Source of the DNA: Roseibaca sp. Y0-43
GTDB lineage: Bacteria; Pseudomonadota; Alphaproteobacteria; Rhodobacterales; Rhodobacteraceae
Assembly: GCF_020667835.1 (NCBI RefSeq)
Contig: NZ_JAFMPR010000011.1
Location: 36,350-100,349, forward strand
Length of the DNA stretch: 64,000 nt
Reading direction: 5' to 3'
The notes under the pieces: model-generated
Databases searched by the model: none
What the model saw: the letters and a program-made list of their open reading frames with translations, nothing else
What the model was told of the DNA's origin: nothing
In this document: positions 17,102 to 25,890 of the stretch, piece after piece
Layout: every line of letters begins with the position of its first letter
Position numbering within the stretch: the stretch's first letter is position 1
Translations under genes and position numbers: made by a program

Positions 17102-17518
17102 TCACTTGCGATCTATGCGGATGATCTGGACGGTTTCCTCGGGCTCGTGACGTTTCAGGTCGATATGCAGCAACCCATCACTTAGCGCCGCTTTTGCCAC
17201 GTCCACCCCGTCGCCCAAGGCGAACACGCGCTGGAACTGGCGGGCGGCGATGCCCCGGTGCAGGAAAACGCGGTCCTCTGACCCGGCATCGGTCTGCTGG
17301 CCGCGCACCACAAGCTGGCGGCCTTCCAGCGTGATCGACAGGTCATCCTCGCGGAATCCGGCCAGCGCCAGCGTGATGCGAAAGCTGTGCGGCCCGGTCA
17401 CTTCGATGTTGAAGGGCGGGTAGCCGTCGGCCCCGTTGCGCGCCGTGCGCTCGACCAGCCGTTCCATCTGGTCGAACCCCAGCAAAAGCGGGTGCGACGG
17501 GAAGGTGAGTTTGCTCAT
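17102..17518 (-). CDS. Hsp20/alpha-crystallin family small heat-shock protein
   Basis: This 138-residue holdase chaperone has the N-terminal MSKLTFPSHPLLLGFDQMERL typical of IbpA-like alphaproteobacterial sHsps. An alpha-crystallin domain (about 35-125) contains YPPFNIEVTGPHSFRITLALAGFREDDLSI and VFLHRGIAARQFQRVFALGDGVDV. The C-terminal LPxL-type tail is replaced by a charged end (ETVQIIRIDRK). The frame extends far upstream, but family length and the start MSKL fix 17518. A heat-shock-type promoter lies about 80-110 bases upstream. DUF1150 follows in the same transcript. Confidence 0.92.
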   Translation of the reverse strand: MSKLTFPSHPLLLGFDQMERLVERTARNGADGYPPFNIEVTGPHSFRITLALAGFREDDLSITLEGRQLVVRGQQTDAGSEDRVFLHRGIAARQFQRVFALGDGVDVAKAALSDGLLHIDLKRHEPEETVQIIRIDRK

Positions 17519-17596
17519 CTGCCATGTCCTTTCCAGCGTCCCTTGTCCAAGGCGACGGTGCGGCGGACCCCATGTCTGGCGGTCCCTTGCCCAAAG

Positions 17597-17625
17597 ATAT
17601 GGGTGCGGTGTGAACAATCTGCAAG
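17597..17625 (-). promoter_or_regulatory. RpoH (sigma32)-like promoter of hsp20
   Basis: On the minus strand CTTG is followed after 18 bases by CCCATAT, resembling the heat-shock sigma consensus (CTTG-N17/18-CYTAT/CCATNT). It lies upstream of hsp20 and would give a leader of roughly 70 bases. Confidence 0.5.
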
Positions 17626-17696
17626 CGCGCCCATCAAAGGCTTTTGTCGCGCAAGCATCCGGGCTAGTCTGGCGAAAAACAAGGCTGGTCCCGCAT

Positions 17697-17915
17697 ATGA
17701 ACGCGCCCCATGAACTGACACATGAAGAGGTGTTGCGCCTGAAGCTGGAGGTGCTGCGCCAAAAGCACCGCGACTTGGACGAAGCGATTGCCGCCTTGCA
17801 GGCGCAGGGGCCGAACACGCAACTGACCGTGCAGCGCCTGAAAAAGGAAAAACTTGTGCTGAAAGACCAGATTGCCCGGATCGAGGACGAATTGACGCCC
17901 GACATTATCGCCTGA
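17697..17915 (+). CDS. YdcH family protein (DUF465)
   Basis: This 72-residue helical protein contains EEVLRLKLEVLRQKHRDLDEAIAALQAQGPNTQLTVQRLKKEKLVLKDQIARIEDEL, which matches the DUF465/YdcH pattern of two helices ending in a basic QRLKKxKLxLKD motif. The role of the family is unknown. The start at 17697 gives the normal family length; the frame is open further upstream, antisense to the hsp20 promoter region. It stands alone between hsp20 (divergent) and purE. Confidence 0.85.
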   Translation: MNAPHELTHEEVLRLKLEVLRQKHRDLDEAIAALQAQGPNTQLTVQRLKKEKLVLKDQIARIEDELTPDIIA

Positions 17916-17974
17916 AGGAATTGCGCCTTCATGCCTGCCTTGTATAAGGCGGCAATCAATGTCGCGGGGTAAAC

Positions 17975-18457
17975 ATGGCACAGATCAAGGTCGGGATCAT
18001 CATGGGCAGCCAGTCGGACTGGCCCACCATGCGCGAGGCAGCGGCGATTCTGGATGAATTGGGCGTGGCTTACGAGTCGCGCATCGTCTCCGCCCATCGC
18101 ACGCCCGACCGTCTGTGGGACTATGGGCGCGGTGCCGTGGCGCGTGGTTTGCAGGTGATTATCGCGGGCGCGGGCGGTGCGGCGCATCTGCCCGGCATGA
18201 TGGCGTCGAAAACCCGTGTCCCGGTCATCGGTGTGCCTGTGCAGACGCGGGCGCTTTCGGGCGTCGATAGCCTGTATTCCATTGTCCAGATGCCACGCGG
18301 CTACCCGGTGGCGACCATGGCGATTGGCGGTGCGGCCAATGCCGGGCTGATGGCGGCGGGTATTCTGGCGCTGCAAGACCCCGACCTCGCGGCGCGGCTG
18401 GATGCTTGGCGCGCGGCGCTGTCGGAGTCTATCCCGCAGGAGCCGTCCGATGACTGA
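17975..18457 (+). CDS. purE: N5-carboxyaminoimidazole ribonucleotide mutase
   Basis: This 160-residue class I PurE converts N5-CAIR to CAIR in purine synthesis. Signature segments are [44 protein letters not shown] and [33 protein letters not shown]. The gene overlaps purK by 8 bases, so the mutase and the synthetase that makes its substrate are produced together. Confidence 0.95.
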   Translation: MAQIKVGIIMGSQSDWPTMREAAAILDELGVAYESRIVSAHRTPDRLWDYGRGAVARGLQVIIAGAGGAAHLPGMMASKTRVPVIGVPVQTRALSGVDSLYSIVQMPRGYPVATMAIGGAANAGLMAAGILALQDPDLAARLDAWRAALSESIPQEPSDD

Positions 18458-19523
18458 AACCCTGCCGCAAGGCGCGACCATCGGCATTCTGGGCGGCGGC
18501 CAGTTGGGGCGGATGCTGTCGGCGGCCGCCAGCCGTCTGGGCTATCGCTGCCATGTCTATGACCCCGGTGCGAACCCGCCCGCGGGCGATGTCTGTGCGC
18601 AGGTCACAACCGCACCATGGGAGGATGTGGCGGCGCTGAACGCCTTCGCGGCCTCTGTCGACGTGATTACGTTCGAGTTCGAGAACATCCCCACCGCCAC
18701 GCTGGACCTGCTGGAGGCCACGCGCCCCATCCGCCCCAATCGCCGCGCCTTGGCCGTGTCGCAAGACCGGCTGACCGAAAAGCAATTCCTGCGCGATCTG
18801 GGGTTGATGACGGCCCCGTTTGCGCCCGTGTCCGACGCGGAAAGCATGGCTGCCGCTGTCGCGCAGATCGGTGCGCCCGCAATCCTGAAAACCCGCCGTA
18901 TGGGGTATGATGGCAAGGGGCAGGCGCGGATCATGGCGCCTGCGGATGCCGACGCTGCCTTGGCCGAGATGGCCGGGGCGGATGCGATCCTTGAAGGGTT
19001 CGTGGACTTCAGTCACGAAGTGTCGGTGATTGCTTCGCGCGGTCTGGATGGCCGGGTGGCGGCCTATGATCCGGGCGAGAACCTGCATGAGGGCGGCATC
19101 CTGCGCCGCACCACCGTGCCCGCGCGGCTGACCGGGTCGCAGCGCGCCGATGCGGTGCTGCTGGCCGGGCGCATCCTGAACGCGCTCGATTATGTCGGCG
19201 TCATGGGGGTCGAGCTGTTCGTCACGCAGCAAGGGCTGATCGTGAATGAAATCGCGCCGCGCGTGCATAATTCCGGCCATTGGACGCAGAATGGCTGCAC
19301 CGTGGACCAGTTCGAGCAACATATCCGCGCGATCACCGGGCTGCCTTTGGGCGACGGGCACCGCTATGCCGATGTGGTCATGGAAAACCTGATCGGTGAC
19401 GATATGGACCGCGTGCCCGACCTGCTGACCGAGCGCGACGTGGCGCTGCACCTATATGGCAAGCCAGAGCGCCGCGCGGGGCGCAAGATGGGCCACGCGA
19501 ACCGGATTGTGTCGCGGGGGTAA
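18450..19523 (+). CDS. purK: N5-carboxyaminoimidazole ribonucleotide synthase
   Basis: This 357-residue ATP-grasp enzyme makes N5-CAIR from AIR, bicarbonate and ATP. It begins [25 protein letters not shown], then has [24 protein letters not shown] (ATP-binding), [45 protein letters not shown] and [16 protein letters not shown]. The start at 18450 overlaps the end of purE. The pair ends at a palindromic repeat that separates it from the convergent parA gene. Confidence 0.95.
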   Translation: MTETLPQGATIGILGGGQLGRMLSAAASRLGYRCHVYDPGANPPAGDVCAQVTTAPWEDVAALNAFAASVDVITFEFENIPTATLDLLEATRPIRPNRRALAVSQDRLTEKQFLRDLGLMTAPFAPVSDAESMAAAVAQIGAPAILKTRRMGYDGKGQARIMAPADADAALAEMAGADAILEGFVDFSHEVSVIASRGLDGRVAAYDPGENLHEGGILRRTTVPARLTGSQRADAVLLAGRILNALDYVGVMGVELFVTQQGLIVNEIAPRVHNSGHWTQNGCTVDQFEQHIRAITGLPLGDGHRYADVVMENLIGDDMDRVPDLLTERDVALHLYGKPERRAGRKMGHANRIVSRG

Positions 19524-19602
19524 CGTGTCGTGACAGCCGCTCGTCCCAGAGCCTGCGACGCCGGATAATTCCGTTGGAAGTTTCAAGCTCACTGAAAGTG
19601 AG

Positions 19603-19623
19603 GCCCCGGATCAGGTCCGGGGC
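19603..19623. repeat. Palindromic repeat GCCCCGGA-TCAGG-TCCGGGGC
   Basis: An 8-bp perfect inverted repeat with spacer TCAGG lies between the convergent purK and parA genes. The identical unit recurs at 63044-63064 and 63154-63174, and related units at 35149-35169, 56520-56540 and 56561-56581. Confidence 0.75.
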
Positions 19624-19649
19624 GCGATGGGAAAAGGTGGCAGGCCTGC

Positions 19650-20291
19650 CTATGCCTCGTCCAGCGCCGCCAACAACTCTGCCAGAAGCGCGTCCAACTC
19701 TGCGCGCAAGGCGGGGTTCGCGGCCCCCTCGGCGGCCCCCAGCCCTTCGCCCAGACTGGCGGCATAGGCCACGCGGTTGGCGATCTGCGTCTCGGCCAGT
19801 TGCGCGGCAAGCCCCTTGGCGGCCTCTGATATTTCGGCCCCCAGCTTGGTGCCCGCGCGGGCGCGGTTCAGCACCAGAAGCACCTCACGCCCCTCGCGGC
19901 GGGCAAGATCTAGCACGCCATCGGTCGCCCATAGATCGACATGGCTGGATGCGATCGGCACCACCACCAGATCAGCCGCGCGCAAAGCCGGGCGCAGGTC
20001 GCTGTCTGCCTTGGGCGGCGTGTCGATGATGACGAATTGCGCCATGTCGCGCAGCTTGCCGACCTCGTAGCCTACGCCCCAGGCCGATGCGGTGGAAAAC
20101 TCCATCCCATCCGCGCGGCCCGCTTCGTGCCGGGTCATGAACCAGCGGCCCAACGACCCTTGCGGGTCGGTGTCCAGAAACGCGACCGACTGCCCCGCGC
20201 GGGCCAGCATCACCCCCAGATTGACGGCGAGCGTCGTTTTGCCCGACCCGCCTTTTTGCTGCGCGATGGTGATTACCTTGCCCTTGGTCAT
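19650..20291 (-). CDS. ParA family ATPase (orphan)
   Basis: This 213-residue P-loop ATPase has the deviant Walker A motif QQKGGSGKTTLAVNLG with the signature first lysine, Walker A' FLDTDPQGSLGRW, and Walker B FVIIDTPPKAD. The short length and lack of an N-terminal DNA-binding helix fit the small ParA/MinD-like proteins that position protein cargo or plasmids. No parB or parS-like gene is adjacent, and the cargo is unknown. It stands alone between purK (convergent) and an Lrp gene in the same direction. Confidence 0.85.
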   Translation of the reverse strand: MTKGKVITIAQQKGGSGKTTLAVNLGVMLARAGQSVAFLDTDPQGSLGRWFMTRHEAGRADGMEFSTASAWGVGYEVGKLRDMAQFVIIDTPPKADSDLRPALRAADLVVVPIASSHVDLWATDGVLDLARREGREVLLVLNRARAGTKLGAEISEAAKGLAAQLAETQIANRVAYAASLGEGLGAAEGAANPALRAELDALLAELLAALDEA

Positions 20292-20352
20292 GTCCCGCCC
20301 CTTTTGCTGCGGTGCAGCATAGCGTAAGGCCGCCGCGAATGCACGTCAAAAT

Positions 20353-20805
20353 TCAGGCGCGTTCATCCTTGGGCGAGCCCATGACAACCAGCGTGGTCAG
20401 CGTGTTCAGATAGGGGAACGCGCCCAGGTATTCAGTGTGGAAATGCTTGTAGGCGGGCAGGTCGCGCGCCTCGACCCGCAGCAGGTATTCGACTGTGCCG
20501 GTGATGTTGTGACACTCGCGCACTTGCGGCGCGGCGCGCATCAGGCGCTCGAACTCTGCCTGCGCGGCCTTGGTATGCTGCGACAGGCCCACCGTGACAT
20601 AAGCGACAAAGCCGATCCCGGTCTTGGCCGGGTCCACCACGGCGCGATAGCCGGTGATGATGCCGCGCCGCTCCATATCCTGCACCCGGCGCAGACAGGC
20701 CGAGGGCGACAGGCCCACGCGGTCGGCCAGTTCCAGATTCGCGATGCGCCCCTCGCGTTGCAGGATGCGCAATATCTGTTGTGATTTATCGTCAAGATCG
20801 CTCAT
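20353..20805 (-). CDS. Lrp/AsnC family transcriptional regulator
   Basis: This 150-residue regulator has an N-terminal winged helix-turn-helix (DDKSQQILRILQREGRIANLELADRVGLSPSACLRRVQ), then a RAM ligand-binding domain (FVAYVTVGLSQ ... VRECHNITGTVEYLLRVEARDLPAYKHF). It starts at 20805 (MSDLDD); an ATG 21 bases upstream is possible. It is divergent from a LysE exporter gene 87 bases away. That arrangement is typical of an amino-acid-sensing regulator controlling its exporter. Confidence 0.92.
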   Translation of the reverse strand: MSDLDDKSQQILRILQREGRIANLELADRVGLSPSACLRRVQDMERRGIITGYRAVVDPAKTGIGFVAYVTVGLSQHTKAAQAEFERLMRAAPQVRECHNITGTVEYLLRVEARDLPAYKHFHTEYLGAFPYLNTLTTLVVMGSPKDERA

Positions 20806-20892
20806 CAATTGCGAAGATAGCGCCATACGCGCAAAGTTTGCAAGAATTACGCGCCATTCAGACGCTAGATTGCGTGAAACTGGAGCAGCCCC

Positions 20893-21489
20893 ATGACCAT
20901 CGAGATTTTCGCCGCCCTTCTGACCTTCGCCTTCGTCACCGCCGTCACGCCGGGACCGAACAACGTCATGCTGATGGCATCGGGCGTGAATTTCGGCTTT
21001 CGGCGCACCATTCCGCATATGGTGGGCGTGGCCCTTGGCCATGCGTTCATGGTGTTTCTGGTCGGGATCGGGCTGATGGGGGCGTTCATCGGCTACCCGC
21101 CCTTGCAAATGGCGCTCAAGGTGGTGTCGGTGCTGTATATGCTGTGGCTGGCATGGAAAATCGCCACCGCCGTGCCGCCCTCTGGCACCAAGGTCGAGGG
21201 GCATCCGCTGACCTTCCTGCAAGCTGCCGCGTTTCAATGGGTGAACCCGAAGGCATGGATCATGTCACTGGCCGCCGTGGCGATTTATGCGCCGGATCAG
21301 CAATTCACTGCCGTGGCATGGGTGGCGCTGGGCTTTCTGAGCGTGGGTTGGCTGACAACGGTGATCTGGACCGCGGTCGGCGTCAGCCTGCGCCGCCTGT
21401 TGACCCGCCCCACATGGTTGCGTGTGTTCAACTACACGATGGCGGTGCTGCTGGTCGCCTCGCTCTACCCGGTGGTGTTTCAGGGCTGA
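20893..21489 (+). CDS. LysE/RhtB family amino-acid exporter
   Basis: This 198-residue inner-membrane protein has the family signature TAVTPGPNNVMLMASGVNFGFRR near residues 16-40 and about six hydrophobic segments, with FQWVNPKAWIMSLAAVAIY in the middle. It would export amino acids or derivatives using the proton gradient. The substrate is not evident. It is divergent from, and probably controlled by, the Lrp-type regulator. Confidence 0.9.
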   Translation: MTIEIFAALLTFAFVTAVTPGPNNVMLMASGVNFGFRRTIPHMVGVALGHAFMVFLVGIGLMGAFIGYPPLQMALKVVSVLYMLWLAWKIATAVPPSGTKVEGHPLTFLQAAAFQWVNPKAWIMSLAAVAIYAPDQQFTAVAWVALGFLSVGWLTTVIWTAVGVSLRRLLTRPTWLRVFNYTMAVLLVASLYPVVFQG

Positions 21490-21575
21490 AAGGCTTGCAC
21501 CCTGTCAGGGCCGGGGCTAGTGTTTCCCTCGGCCCTGTGGCCCCACAAAAACACACATATCCGTGGGAGGATACC

Positions 21576-22535
21576 ATGACATTCAAGACAACGGCCCTTG
21601 CGGCCGCAGTTGCGCTTTTGGCGGCACCTGTCGCGGCGCAGGAATTGTCCATCGCGACGGGCGGCACCGGGGGCACCTATTTCCCCTATGGCGGCGGTCT
21701 GGCAGAAGTCATCAACAACCATGTCGAGGGCGCATCCGCCAGCGCGGAAGTGACCGGCGCGTCGGTGGAAAACGTGGCGCTGATTGCGCGCGGCGATAGC
21801 GACATTGCCATTGCGCTGGCCGATACCGTGTTCGGCGCCTATACCGGCACCGGCGCGTTCGAGGGCCGTCAGGTGGGCGAGCTGCGCGCATTGGCCTCGA
21901 TCTACCCCAACGCGGTGCAGATCGTCACGCTGGCCGGTAGCGGCATCAGCAGCATCGAAGACCTGCGCGGCAAGCGCGTGTCGGTCGGCGCGCCCGGCTC
22001 TGGCACCGAAGTCAGCGCGCAGACGCTGCTGGCTGCGAACGGCATCACCTATGAAGATTTCGATGAACAGCGCCTGAACTTCAACGAGACCGCCGATGCG
22101 CTGCGCGATGGCGACATCGACGCGGGCTTCTGGAGCGTGGGCCCGCCCACCTCGTCGATCCTGAACCTGGCGACCACGCGCGAGATTTCGATGATCGCGA
22201 TGACGGAAGAGCAGATCGCCGCCGCCATCGCGGCAGAGCCGACTTTTGCCCCCTACACGCTGCGTGCGGGCCTGTATGAAGGCATGACTGATGGTGTGCC
22301 GACCATCTCCACACCCAATGTGCTGATCGTGCACGAGGATATGGACGAGGAACTGGCCTATAACATCACCAAGGCGATGTATGAGAACGTGGCAGAGCTG
22401 ATTGCCATCCATCCGGCGGCCAACGACACCACGCTGGAATTCTCGGTCGCGGCAACGCCCATCCCCTTCCACCCCGGCGCGCTGCGCTACCTGGAAGAAG
22501 TGGGTGCCGCCGTGCAGGATCGCCAACGCCCGTGA
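21576..22535 (+). CDS. TAXI family TRAP transporter solute-binding protein
   Basis: This 319-residue periplasmic protein has a Sec signal peptide (MTFKTTALAAAVALLAAPVAA) followed by LSIATGGTGGTYFPYGGGLAEVIN, the TAXI-family N-terminus. VSVGAPGSGTEVSAQTLLAANGI and GDIDAGFWSVGPPTSSI are also family blocks. It captures a small organic acid or amino acid for the TRAP permease encoded two genes downstream. The substrate is unknown; glutamate is the known ligand of one TAXI protein. The start at 21576 is set by GGGAGG upstream and the signal peptide. The next gene overlaps by four bases (GTGA). Confidence 0.92.
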   Translation: MTFKTTALAAAVALLAAPVAAQELSIATGGTGGTYFPYGGGLAEVINNHVEGASASAEVTGASVENVALIARGDSDIAIALADTVFGAYTGTGAFEGRQVGELRALASIYPNAVQIVTLAGSGISSIEDLRGKRVSVGAPGSGTEVSAQTLLAANGITYEDFDEQRLNFNETADALRDGDIDAGFWSVGPPTSSILNLATTREISMIAMTEEQIAAAIAAEPTFAPYTLRAGLYEGMTDGVPTISTPNVLIVHEDMDEELAYNITKAMYENVAELIAIHPAANDTTLEFSVAATPIPFHPGALRYLEEVGAAVQDRQRP

Positions 22536-22999
22536 GGCTGACGGCACTGGGGCGGCCCATGGTGGCCGCCCTTTTCCTGTGGCTGGCCGCGCCCGCTTGG
22601 GCCGACCCCATGCTTCAGGTGGTGGACCCTGCGGGCAAGGTGCTGGCAGAGCTGCCCTTTCCGCCCGAAGGCGAGATTTGCCTGAGCTGGGCGCATTCGG
22701 TGACGGGCGGGGCCGTGGCGGATTGTTTCGGCACCACATCGGGCCGCCTTGTCCTGCGCCGCAGCTACCTGCATGACTACGCCGCAGGTTTGGGAGAGGT
22801 TGCTGGCCGGGGCCGCGTGCTGCCTGCCGAGGGTGGCGGTTACTGGATTGTCGAGATTAATGAGCCCCTGCCCCCCACCGGCTTGCCCTTGCGTGTTGGC
22901 CCCGCCTTCGTGGGCCACAGCCTGACCAATGGCCGCGACACGATTGACCTGTCGGCTCTGGCCGCGAACCAGCGCGTCAGCTTGCGCGCCACAGACTGA
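22532..22999 (+). CDS. DUF1850 domain-containing protein
   Basis: This 155-residue protein has an N-terminal signal-like helix (MVAALFLWLAAPAWA). The rest contains GEICLSWAHSVTGGAVADCF, the WxHSV-like motif of DUF1850, and GHSLTNGRDTIDLSALA. Such proteins are typically encoded between the TAXI binding protein and the fused TRAP permease, as here, so a role in the transporter is likely but undefined. The GTG start overlaps the preceding stop codon. Confidence 0.78.
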   Translation: MRLTALGRPMVAALFLWLAAPAWADPMLQVVDPAGKVLAELPFPPEGEICLSWAHSVTGGAVADCFGTTSGRLVLRRSYLHDYAAGLGEVAGRGRVLPAEGGGYWIVEINEPLPPTGLPLRVGPAFVGHSLTNGRDTIDLSALAANQRVSLRATD

Positions 23000-23016
23000 C
23001 CTGACGGGATAGACAG

Positions 23017-25047
23017 ATGACCCAGACCGACCCGCAAGATGTGATCCCGGAGTCTATGCGCTCTGCCGACCGTGTGCAGCCGCGCCCCGTATTATGGGCG
23101 ATCACGCTGACGGGCGTGGCGCTGTCGCTGTTCCAGCTTTACACGGCAGGTATCGAACCCCTTGGCCTGTTCTATCAGCGCACCGCGCATCTGGGGTTCA
23201 TCCTGTTCCTTGCGTTCCTTCTGTTCCCGCTGACGGGCCAGTCGCGCCCGCGCACTTGGTGGGCATGGGTCATCGACGCGGGCTTTCTGGTCGCGTCGTT
23301 CCTGAGCGGGTTCTACATTATCTGGTATCTGGACGACATCATCGCCCGCGCGGGCTGGTGGACCACGGCGGATATTGTCGTGGGCATCGTCTGTATCGTC
23401 GCGGTGTTAGAGGCCAGCCGCCGCGCGGTGGGTTTCGGCCTGACGCTGATCGGGATCATCGCCATTCTTTACGCGCTTGCAGGCTCTCGGGGGGCGCTGC
23501 CGTGGCTGGGCGACATGATGCCGGGGATCTTGGCGCATCGCGGCGCCAGCGTGGACCGTCTGGTTGGCCAGCTTTACCTTGGCCAAGAAGGCATATTCGG
23601 CCTGCCCTTGGGCGTGGCTGCGACCTTCGTCTTCATGTTCGTTCTGTTCGGCGCATTCCTTGAAAAGACCGGCGCGGGCAAGTTCTTTATCGACCTTGCC
23701 TTTGCCGCGACGGGGCGCAAGCCCGGCGGGCCTGCGAAAGCGGCGGTCATCGCCAGCGCGGGCATGGGGTCGATTTCCGGGTCGGCCATCGCGAATGTGG
23801 TCACGACCGGGGCTTTCACCATCCCGCTGATGAAGAAGCTGGGCTACCGCCCTGCGCAGGCGGGCGGGGTAGAGGCGGCGGCATCCACCGGCGGGCAGAT
23901 CACGCCGCCCCTGATGGGGGCAGGCGCGTTCCTGATCTCTGAATACACGCGCATTCCGTATATCGACATCGTTCTGGTGTCGATTTTCCCGGCGATCCTG
24001 TATCTGGGCACGGTCTACCTGTTCGTGCATATCGTCGCGATGAAGCAAGGGATGCGCGGGCTGGACGCGGCGGAACTGCCGGTGGTCAAGCAAGTGCTGG
24101 CGGCAGGCTGGCAATTCATCGTGCCGCTGATCCTGCTGGTGGTGCTGCTGGTCAATAACATCTCTCCCATGCGGGTGGGGTTCTGGGCGATTATCTCTGT
24201 CATTGCCATGGCGGGGCTGCGGGGCGCTTGGGCGCTTTATGCCGACGGGCCAATGACGGGCGCACGCATCCGCGAGTCGGTCATGCGCGGCATCCGCATG
24301 ATCTTTGAATCGCTCGAACTGGGCGCGCGCAACGCGGTGGCGGTGTCGATCGCTTGTGCAGTCGCGGGCATTATTGTGGGCGTTGTGGGCCTGACCGGGC
24401 TGGGGCTGAAATTCAGCTCCATGATGGTCTCGCTTTCGGGCGGGAATATCGTGATCGCGCTGGCGCTGGTGCTGGTTGCGTCGCTGATCCTTGGCTTGGG
24501 CCTGCCGGTCACGGCCAGCTATATCGTGCTGATCGTGCTTGTCGGCCCCGCGCTGAACACCGAATTCGGCATCCCACTTCTGATCGCGCATCTGGTGGTG
24601 TTCTGGTATTCGCAGGATAGCAACGTCACGCCGCCCGTGGCGCTGGCGGGCTTCGCAGGCGCGGCCATTGCCGGCGCGAAACCCATGGAAACCAGCGTTC
24701 AGGCGTGGAAATTCGCCAAGGGTCTGTATCTGATCCCGGCCTTCATGGTGTTCAACCCGGAACTTATCATGGGCGGCCCGGTGCCCTATGTGATCTGGAC
24801 GGGCTTCAGCGCGGCGCTTGGCCTGATCGCCTTTGCCGCCACCATCGAGGGCTACCTCTTCGCCCCCATGAAAGCGTGGATGCGGCTGGCGCTGGTTCCG
24901 CCCATCATCGGGCTGTTCTGGCCCAGCTTTGCCGCTGAACTGGCGGGCGCTGCGGCGATCTTGGTGCTTTTGGGGCTTAACTGGATGGCGGGGCGTCAGG
25001 ATCGGACAGTTCTTGCGCCAGAAACCGCTCGAACGCGTCCAGATTAA
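23017..25047 (+). CDS. TRAP transporter fused permease subunit
   Basis: This 676-residue inner-membrane protein joins the small (DctQ-like) and large (DctM-like) TRAP permease subunits in one chain, as is usual for TAXI systems. Numerous hydrophobic helices span the length. The DctM domain contains VIASAGMGSISGSAIANVVTTGAFTIPLMKKLGY, then GGVEAAASTGGQITPPLMGAGAFLISEY and DSNVTPPVALAGFAGAAIA. Transport is coupled to sodium or proton flux. Its 3' end overlaps the convergent arsR-type gene by 71 bases. Confidence 0.93.
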   Translation: MTQTDPQDVIPESMRSADRVQPRPVLWAITLTGVALSLFQLYTAGIEPLGLFYQRTAHLGFILFLAFLLFPLTGQSRPRTWWAWVIDAGFLVASFLSGFYIIWYLDDIIARAGWWTTADIVVGIVCIVAVLEASRRAVGFGLTLIGIIAILYALAGSRGALPWLGDMMPGILAHRGASVDRLVGQLYLGQEGIFGLPLGVAATFVFMFVLFGAFLEKTGAGKFFIDLAFAATGRKPGGPAKAAVIASAGMGSISGSAIANVVTTGAFTIPLMKKLGYRPAQAGGVEAAASTGGQITPPLMGAGAFLISEYTRIPYIDIVLVSIFPAILYLGTVYLFVHIVAMKQGMRGLDAAELPVVKQVLAAGWQFIVPLILLVVLLVNNISPMRVGFWAIISVIAMAGLRGAWALYADGPMTGARIRESVMRGIRMIFESLELGARNAVAVSIACAVAGIIVGVVGLTGLGLKFSSMMVSLSGGNIVIALALVLVASLILGLGLPVTASYIVLIVLVGPALNTEFGIPLLIAHLVVFWYSQDSNVTPPVALAGFAGAAIAGAKPMETSVQAWKFAKGLYLIPAFMVFNPELIMGGPVPYVIWTGFSAALGLIAFAATIEGYLFAPMKAWMRLALVPPIIGLFWPSFAAELAGAAAILVLLGLNWMAGRQDRTVLAPETARTRPD

Positions 25048-25333
25048 GCGCATCATACTGGCCGAACGCCTGCATCCAGACCGACGCCTCGCGTAGGGCG
25101 TCGGGTTCCAGCTTGCACCATTTCACGCGACCGCGTTTTTCCTGGCTAATCAATCCGGCATTGGCAAGGATCGCCAAGTGCTTGGACACGGCGGCCAGCG
25201 ACATGTCGAACGGCTCTGCCACATCGGTCACGGCCATGTCGTCTTCCAGAAGCATGGACAGAATGGCCCGCCGGGTCGGGTCCGCCAGCGCGGTAAAAAC
25301 CTGGTCAAGCGATGGGGCGGGGCTGCTGCTCAT
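24977..25333 (-). CDS. ArsR family winged-helix repressor
   Basis: This 118-residue regulator has the ArsR fold: LDQVFTALADPTRRAILSMLLEDDMAVTDVAEPFDMSLAAVSKHLAILANAGLISQEKRGRVKWCKLEP, covering the helix-turn-helix and beta-wing. No metal-binding CxC motif is seen, so it belongs with the metal-independent SdpR-like members. A perfect inverted repeat lies 31 bases upstream of its start and suggests autoregulation. It overlaps the end of the TRAP permease gene on the other strand. Target genes other than itself are unknown. Confidence 0.9.
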   Translation of the reverse strand: MSSSPAPSLDQVFTALADPTRRAILSMLLEDDMAVTDVAEPFDMSLAAVSKHLAILANAGLISQEKRGRVKWCKLEPDALREASVWMQAFGQYDALNLDAFERFLAQELSDPDAPPSS

Positions 25334-25363
25334 GCGCCTATCTTTCGCGGGCGCGGGAAAAGG

Positions 25364-25379
25364 TCAACTGATTGGTTGA
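25364..25379. promoter_or_regulatory. Candidate ArsR operator TCAAC-N6-GTTGA
   Basis: TCAAC and GTTGA flank a 6-base spacer (TGATTG), 31 bases upstream of the ArsR-type start codon. This resembles autoregulatory sites of SdpR-like ArsR proteins. Confidence 0.5.
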
Positions 25380-25491
25380 ATATGCTGCAAGCGCGAAATC
25401 CAGCGTTCGGGCACGGGCCGTGAATCGCGGCGAAGGACAAATCCGTTAATTTTCAATATCTTATGAAGCGGGCTGCCCCGCGTTTGCTTGC

Positions 25492-25520
25492 TTGACTCTG
25501 AAGCCCCCTCTGCATAGCTT
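25492..25520 (+). promoter_or_regulatory. Sigma70-like promoter of the atp F0 operon
   Basis: TTGACT and TAGCTT are separated by exactly 17 bases. The -10 box ends 27 bases before the atpI start codon, and a GGGAGAGG ribosome site follows. Confidence 0.55.
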
Positions 25521-25547
25521 GCGCGCAACTTGTGACCGGGAGAGGGC

Positions 25548-25886
25548 ATGACCGACAGCGACGAGCGTGAGCGCCTCAAGGCACTCGAGACGCGCATCTC
25601 GCAGGTTCGGGCCAAGCATGACCCAAAGCCGGCCGCGCAAGACCATCATTCCATGGCCCAAGTGGGCTGGCGCATGGTGATCGAACTGGTTACCGGCCTG
25701 CTTATCGGGGCCGGCATCGGATACGGGCTGGATTGGGTGTTCGACACCATGCCGCTGTTTCTGGTGCTGTTTACATTGTTGGGCTTCGCCGCCGGTGTGC
25801 AGACCATGATGCGCTCGGCACGCGAATTGGGCCTGAAAGCAGATCAATCGACCCCGCCGCACGCGGGCGCGGACAAAGAGGACTAG
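25548..25886 (+). CDS. atpI: ATP synthase F0 subunit I / AtpI-AtpZ family
   Basis: This 112-residue small membrane protein has two hydrophobic segments ([22 protein letters not shown] and [20 protein letters not shown]) and a charged N-terminus. It is the first gene of the F0 cluster, as in other Rhodobacterales. AtpI assists assembly of the c-ring. It starts after a strong GGGAGAGG ribosome site, and atpB begins 4 bases after its stop. Confidence 0.88.
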   Translation: MTDSDERERLKALETRISQVRAKHDPKPAAQDHHSMAQVGWRMVIELVTGLLIGAGIGYGLDWVFDTMPLFLVLFTLLGFAAGVQTMMRSARELGLKADQSTPPHAGADKED

Positions 25887-25890
25887 AGCT

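Noticed and set aside
17519..18487. Hsp20 extended upstream by more than 300 residues
   Set aside because: The extension lies across the DUF465 and purE genes on the other strand; MSKLTF at 17518 is a typical start.
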